Source: Lingula anatina (taxonomy: Eukaryota; Brachiopoda; Lingulata; Lingulida; Lingulidae). From it: a stretch of DNA of 64,000 bases. A program made the position numbers and the translations under genes. Of the stretch, positions 60,757-64,000 are shown piece by piece. The stretch is taken from NCBI RefSeq assembly GCF_001039355.2, contig NW_019774748.1:367721-431720 (forward strand), given 5' to 3'. Numbering within the stretch: position 1 is the first letter of the stretch; each line of letters opens with the position of its first letter. The notes under the pieces are model-generated. The model saw only the letters and a program-made list of their open reading frames with translations, did no database searches and was not told the DNA's origin.

Positions 60757-62079
60757 GTAAGTGCTTTATTATTGAACTATGGAGGTATTCTTAGAAAATG
60801 TACATTATTTCTTGCCTCGATAACTGTCTCCCCTCCCAGCTACGCTGCAATGTGCATATCAATCGTTAGTGTTGAGAGACAGTAGTCACTGTATATGTAA
60901 GATCAATTGCAGGTCATGTTATGTTATCATAGCAGTTGCACGTGATATTTGAATTGTGTAAAATCTTCAATTATCTCTGAATATGTTAAAATAAATACAG
61001 GTGCCTCGGCTTATGTTTGTCAACACCGTATCTTAGTCTCTGGTGCAGCGGCCCGCTGAGACGAGGTTTGTTTACATTTGTGGGTAGTGACCCAGGAAAA
61101 AATTGTCGACGTGGGCATGATGTCCACTCACTCATCTGGAACTGCCCACTGTCCAATGCGGGTCATATTTTAAAGTCTCTTTTATTTGGGCGGAAGGGGT
61201 GTTTCCCTGCCAAACGTGTCATCTCAACGTGTACTTGTTTCACACCACATATTTACACAGTATTTATGGATTTTATATTTGATGTATGATGTCCTCCAAT
61301 TACTTACCTATCACGTCATACCCTTGTAGTAGTATCACTTATATCTTTATTGCAGGTCATACTGCTAATATTTAACATTATAATCTTGCTCAGCCACCAG
61401 TGCCTTTCTCATTTAATTGGCCCTATTATGTATAAAAGATAAAGCAAGGCATTATTCTTATACATGGTTTGGGCAAGTGGAGTCTCATGAGTACTGGCAA
61501 GTCGACTGTTGCATCTGTTACTATAGACAACAAATGGTGGTTTGTCACATGCCATTTGCTATATATGGGAAGGGACACAGACAAGGAGGCCTATGTACAG
61601 TATATAACAAGTAGTCAGTACCCAGTTGTTTTACCATTTGCGTGACGGTTTACAGTGCAGAAGCATTGAGTGTGTAGCGGCTACCAAATAGCTCAGCTCT
61701 TCATTTCACACAGGACTCTCTGAGGTACTGCATTGTATCACCCAGGTGTATTTATCTGTCTTAAAGAGTTTGGTTTGAACTTTTTGTGTACAATGGGAAG
61801 GTGTATGTTAAGTGTTGCATTTATGCATTCAAAGTTTTATGCTGATTCAGTAACATTTGGTTTATTGATATCAGTGTCTGTTATCTTATGTGTTTGGACA
61901 ATGTTGAGATTAATAATTTGACATTAAAAGTTCGGATAACTTACACAGTATTACAAAAATTAGTGTAGAATAGTTGTCATATTTTATTCTTGTAAAATAT
62001 TTTTCTGTCTGTGTATCCGGACTGAACTTAGAATTTCTACAAGTGATTTATTTTTAATGCGATGCCTCTTTTATTTCAG
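60757..62079 (+). other. Probable UAP1 5' intron
   Basis: Between the proposed non-coding first exon and the acceptor at 62078-62079 I see no coding feature. Small open frames such as 61017-61289 have no recognisable motif. Confidence 0.4.
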
Positions 62080-62091
62080 TAGACATCAATC

Positions 62092-62368
62092 ATGGATCTG
62101 GAATCACTAAGAAAAGAACTGTCAGAGAATGGACAAGAACATCTATTGCAGTTCTGGGACACTTTAGATGAAGAGAAAAAACAGTCCCTATACTCTGACC
62201 TGAAAAATTTAGACTATGCCAAAAATAATATCTACTTTAAGCGCTGCATGGAATCCCTGAAGTTGGCTGGAGAGAAGTTAGATGACCACCTGCAGCCACC
62301 GCCACCAGAAGTGTGTGGAAGTTTTTTAGACACTGACAAAGAAACATTGAAAAAATATGAAGAAGATG
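62092..62368 (+). CDS. UAP1: UDP-N-acetylhexosamine pyrophosphorylase, first coding exon
   Basis: An exon opens at 62080 after a good acceptor (tttatttcag) and reads from ATG 62092 to donor gtaagt at 62369, giving 92 codons plus one base. The peptide has the UAP1 N-terminal pattern: LRKELSENGQEHLLQFWDTL, L...NLDYA, PPPPEVCGS and LKKYEEDG, just before the pyrophosphorylase core (the LLLAGGQGTRLG region in the family), which is not in the window. The enzyme makes UDP-GlcNAc/UDP-GalNAc from UTP and the sugar 1-phosphate in the cytosol. The gene is cut by the N at 62405, 36 nt into the intron; any frame that continues through the N is an artefact. Confidence 0.9.
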
Positions 62369-62404
62369 GTAAGTTGCATAACTTTCTCATTTATGCCTTT
62401 TTTA

Positions 62405-62405
62405 N
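62405..62405. other. Single N: scaffold join
   Basis: One undetermined base. To its left is the UAP1 intron; to its right sequence restarts inside the GT32-2 coding exon, on the opposite strand, and repeats 57320-59100. Confidence 0.9.
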
Positions 62406-63646
62406 GAGATATTCGCGATATAACCTATCAAATTTCACAGGTCCAGTTACGCCCACGGGGTCTGTCTGGGTCTTCTCATCCTTAGGGGAAACTCTCTGGT
62501 ATTCATGAACTATTGTCTTGAAAAAAGGGTGACGTGGTCTGCTGGCCAAGATTGCTGTGCTGACCAATCCATCGGGTTTTTCATAGAGAAAGAAGCTATG
62601 TTCAAAAGGCTCTAGGGAAAGAACACATGACTTATTCAAAATAAAGTTGTCAATTGTGCGCAAATTAATAATATCGAGATCGGCGTAAATACCGCCTATT
62701 TCGTACATAATAAAATGTCGTATGATATCAGCACGAAATATTTCTCGCTGAAAACCATGATATTGTTCGTAGAAATTAGGAAATCGTGTTTTTATCAAAT
62801 ATTCCCAGTCGGCTTTGGTCCAAAACCAGTATTCCCATTCAGGCGAAGGGTGGTTCTGCATCCAGCTTTTCATCCAATTTACGCTTATTTTGGGAACTCT
62901 GTAGTCGTGCCAGATCTGGTGAATGATTTTTGGTATCTCAAACTGTGGAGAAGTCTCTATTTCGGTCTCTTTATACCTGTAGCGCGCGCACAGTGATGGG
63001 ACTTTAAGGAACATATTTAACAAAACCACGGTTGCGGCCAAGCCAATAGTAAGCAAAACCAATAAATATGTCCTGTAAATAAAAATGAACAATGTGATGC
63101 ATAACATTTTGGGTTTTTGTGGCGTGATTATGCCAATCTTGTCGCCTCAGAATGTTCCTTGTCTACGCACATTCAGGCCTTCTGTCACTGCACATGGGTC
63201 CCTGAAAATCTGAAACTGAAAATGCCACGTGCATCAGTATTAAATGGGGACACCTATACTCGTATATGCATTACACACGACATACTATTACAATATACTA
63301 ACGCACAGACATGCTGGTTATTTCAATATTAATGGGGTCTCGAAGTACCGTATCTCTACTGACGAAAGAATGACATCTATCATTCAATTGCTGATAATGA
63401 TAAGTCTTTTTGTTGTTGTTGACGTCTGAAGAGAAAAACTGCTCCAATTTAGACTCTTTCACAATCGCACTAAAATATGCTTAACTCACTTGTTTTTTTC
63501 CCTGAATATTGTAACAAAATCATAGACAGTCGACAACAAAGATGCTTTATCTAGACCGCTTTAAATCTCATCATAATCGGCCATTTAAAAAGGATATATA
63601 ATACCCTACGCTGTATAGAATAAACTTACCTATTAGCAAACCTCAT
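62406..63646 (-). CDS. GT32-2 glycosyltransferase, second version, 3' truncated
   Basis: Exon 1 at 63646-63630 is identical to that of GT32-2. Exon 2 runs from 63072 to the N at 62405 and lacks roughly the last 110 residues. Translation is nearly the same as gene 2, with an extra Pro in the stem (ETSPQFEIPK), Phe to Tyr in RYRYKE and His to Gln in the YEQYHG segment. The intron is about 200 bp shorter, mainly because the 58121-58341 insertion is absent. It is most likely the other allele of GT32-2; a recent tandem duplicate is the alternative. Confidence 0.9.
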
Positions 63647-64000
63647 CCCTGTTGTTAGTTCTCTTACCTCAGACTAACAAATGTTGCCCTGGGTTATATA
63701 TATCTGTACGTATTCTCTCGTATACATGTATAAAGGCAACTTAACGTACATACCACTACTGTGCATGTATATGAAAAACATCACGAAGTGACGTGTCATC
63801 AGACGAGGTTGTGACCTCCCCCTTTAGTTTTACGAAGTTAGTTTACAATATATTCCAGATCCTGATTCGTGTTACTTTGATAATGTGATAATGTGAACTT
63901 AAACTACGGCATGAGCCGCGACCACATGAAATCACATAACACTGCACACATTCTACCTCTTCCTTCCCCTCTTTTAACGGAGTAGTTTTTTCCGCCCCCC
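63647..64000. repeat. Second version of GT32-2 upstream region
   Basis: Near-identical to 58756-59110 with small indels, including absence of a six-base segment that makes gtaggcctac in the other version (58858 area versus 63747 area). It continues past the window edge. Confidence 0.85.

Noticed and set aside
62369-62508. Open frame continuing UAP1 exon 1 through the N
   Set aside because: It reads past a strong donor and across the scaffold join into antisense glycosyltransferase sequence.
1-64000. CRISPR arrays, rRNA, tRNA, operons, retroviral or transposase coding regions
   Set aside because: None seen. Repeats are microsatellites, one minisatellite and non-autonomous elements, and the gene structure is eukaryotic. 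tRNA absence rests on reading by eye and would need a covariance-model scan to confirm.

Overview
The window is animal nuclear DNA. It is AT-rich, with many short exons bounded by GT..AG introns, long introns, simple repeats and small non-autonomous transposons. The genes recognised (PCSK1-type prohormone convertase, CUTC, COX15, UAP1), the high polymorphism between repeated segments, and frequent TACATGTA and GTAGGCCTAC words fit a marine invertebrate such as a deuterostome or lophotrochozoan. The species cannot be named from the sequence.

Layout. 1-11.1 kb is mostly anonymous non-coding DNA with two MITE-like elements and one probable first exon of an unidentified minus-strand gene (6056-6275). 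11.45-28.69 kb, minus strand, is a complete 15-exon prohormone convertase 1/3 gene (684 aa predicted). 32.19-35.21 kb, minus, is complete CUTC, divergent by only 166 bp from COX15 (plus, starting at 35374). 39.97-46.07 kb repeats the CUTC 5' part and all of COX15. 49.3-58.8 kb holds two inverted paralogous GT32-type glycosyltransferases flanking a 2-oxoglutarate/Fe(II) oxygenase. 62.09 kb begins UAP1, cut off after its first coding exon. 62.41-64.0 kb is a second, truncated version of the GT32-2 region.

Assembly structure. Two single N characters (39968 and 62405) are each followed by sequence already present 5-6 kb upstream, a few percent diverged, with open frames kept and a transposon present in only one version. 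The simplest reading is three contigs whose overlapping ends come from different haplotypes and were placed side by side instead of merged. COX15, CUTC and GT32-2 would then be single loci seen as two alleles.

Functional themes. PCSK1 is a neuroendocrine secretory-pathway protease. COX15 (haem A synthase) and CUTC share a compact divergent promoter, the same head-to-head arrangement as in human. The GT32/oxygenase/GT32 trio upstream of UAP1 is the least familiar part: a possible lineage-specific glycoconjugate or small-metabolite locus whose two transferases share an identical 127-bp tract. The most unusual sequence events are a 257-bp copy of COX15 intron 4/exon 5 inside CUTC intron 3, and a 79-bp tandem repeat that duplicates the splice acceptor and start of the COX15 terminal exon.
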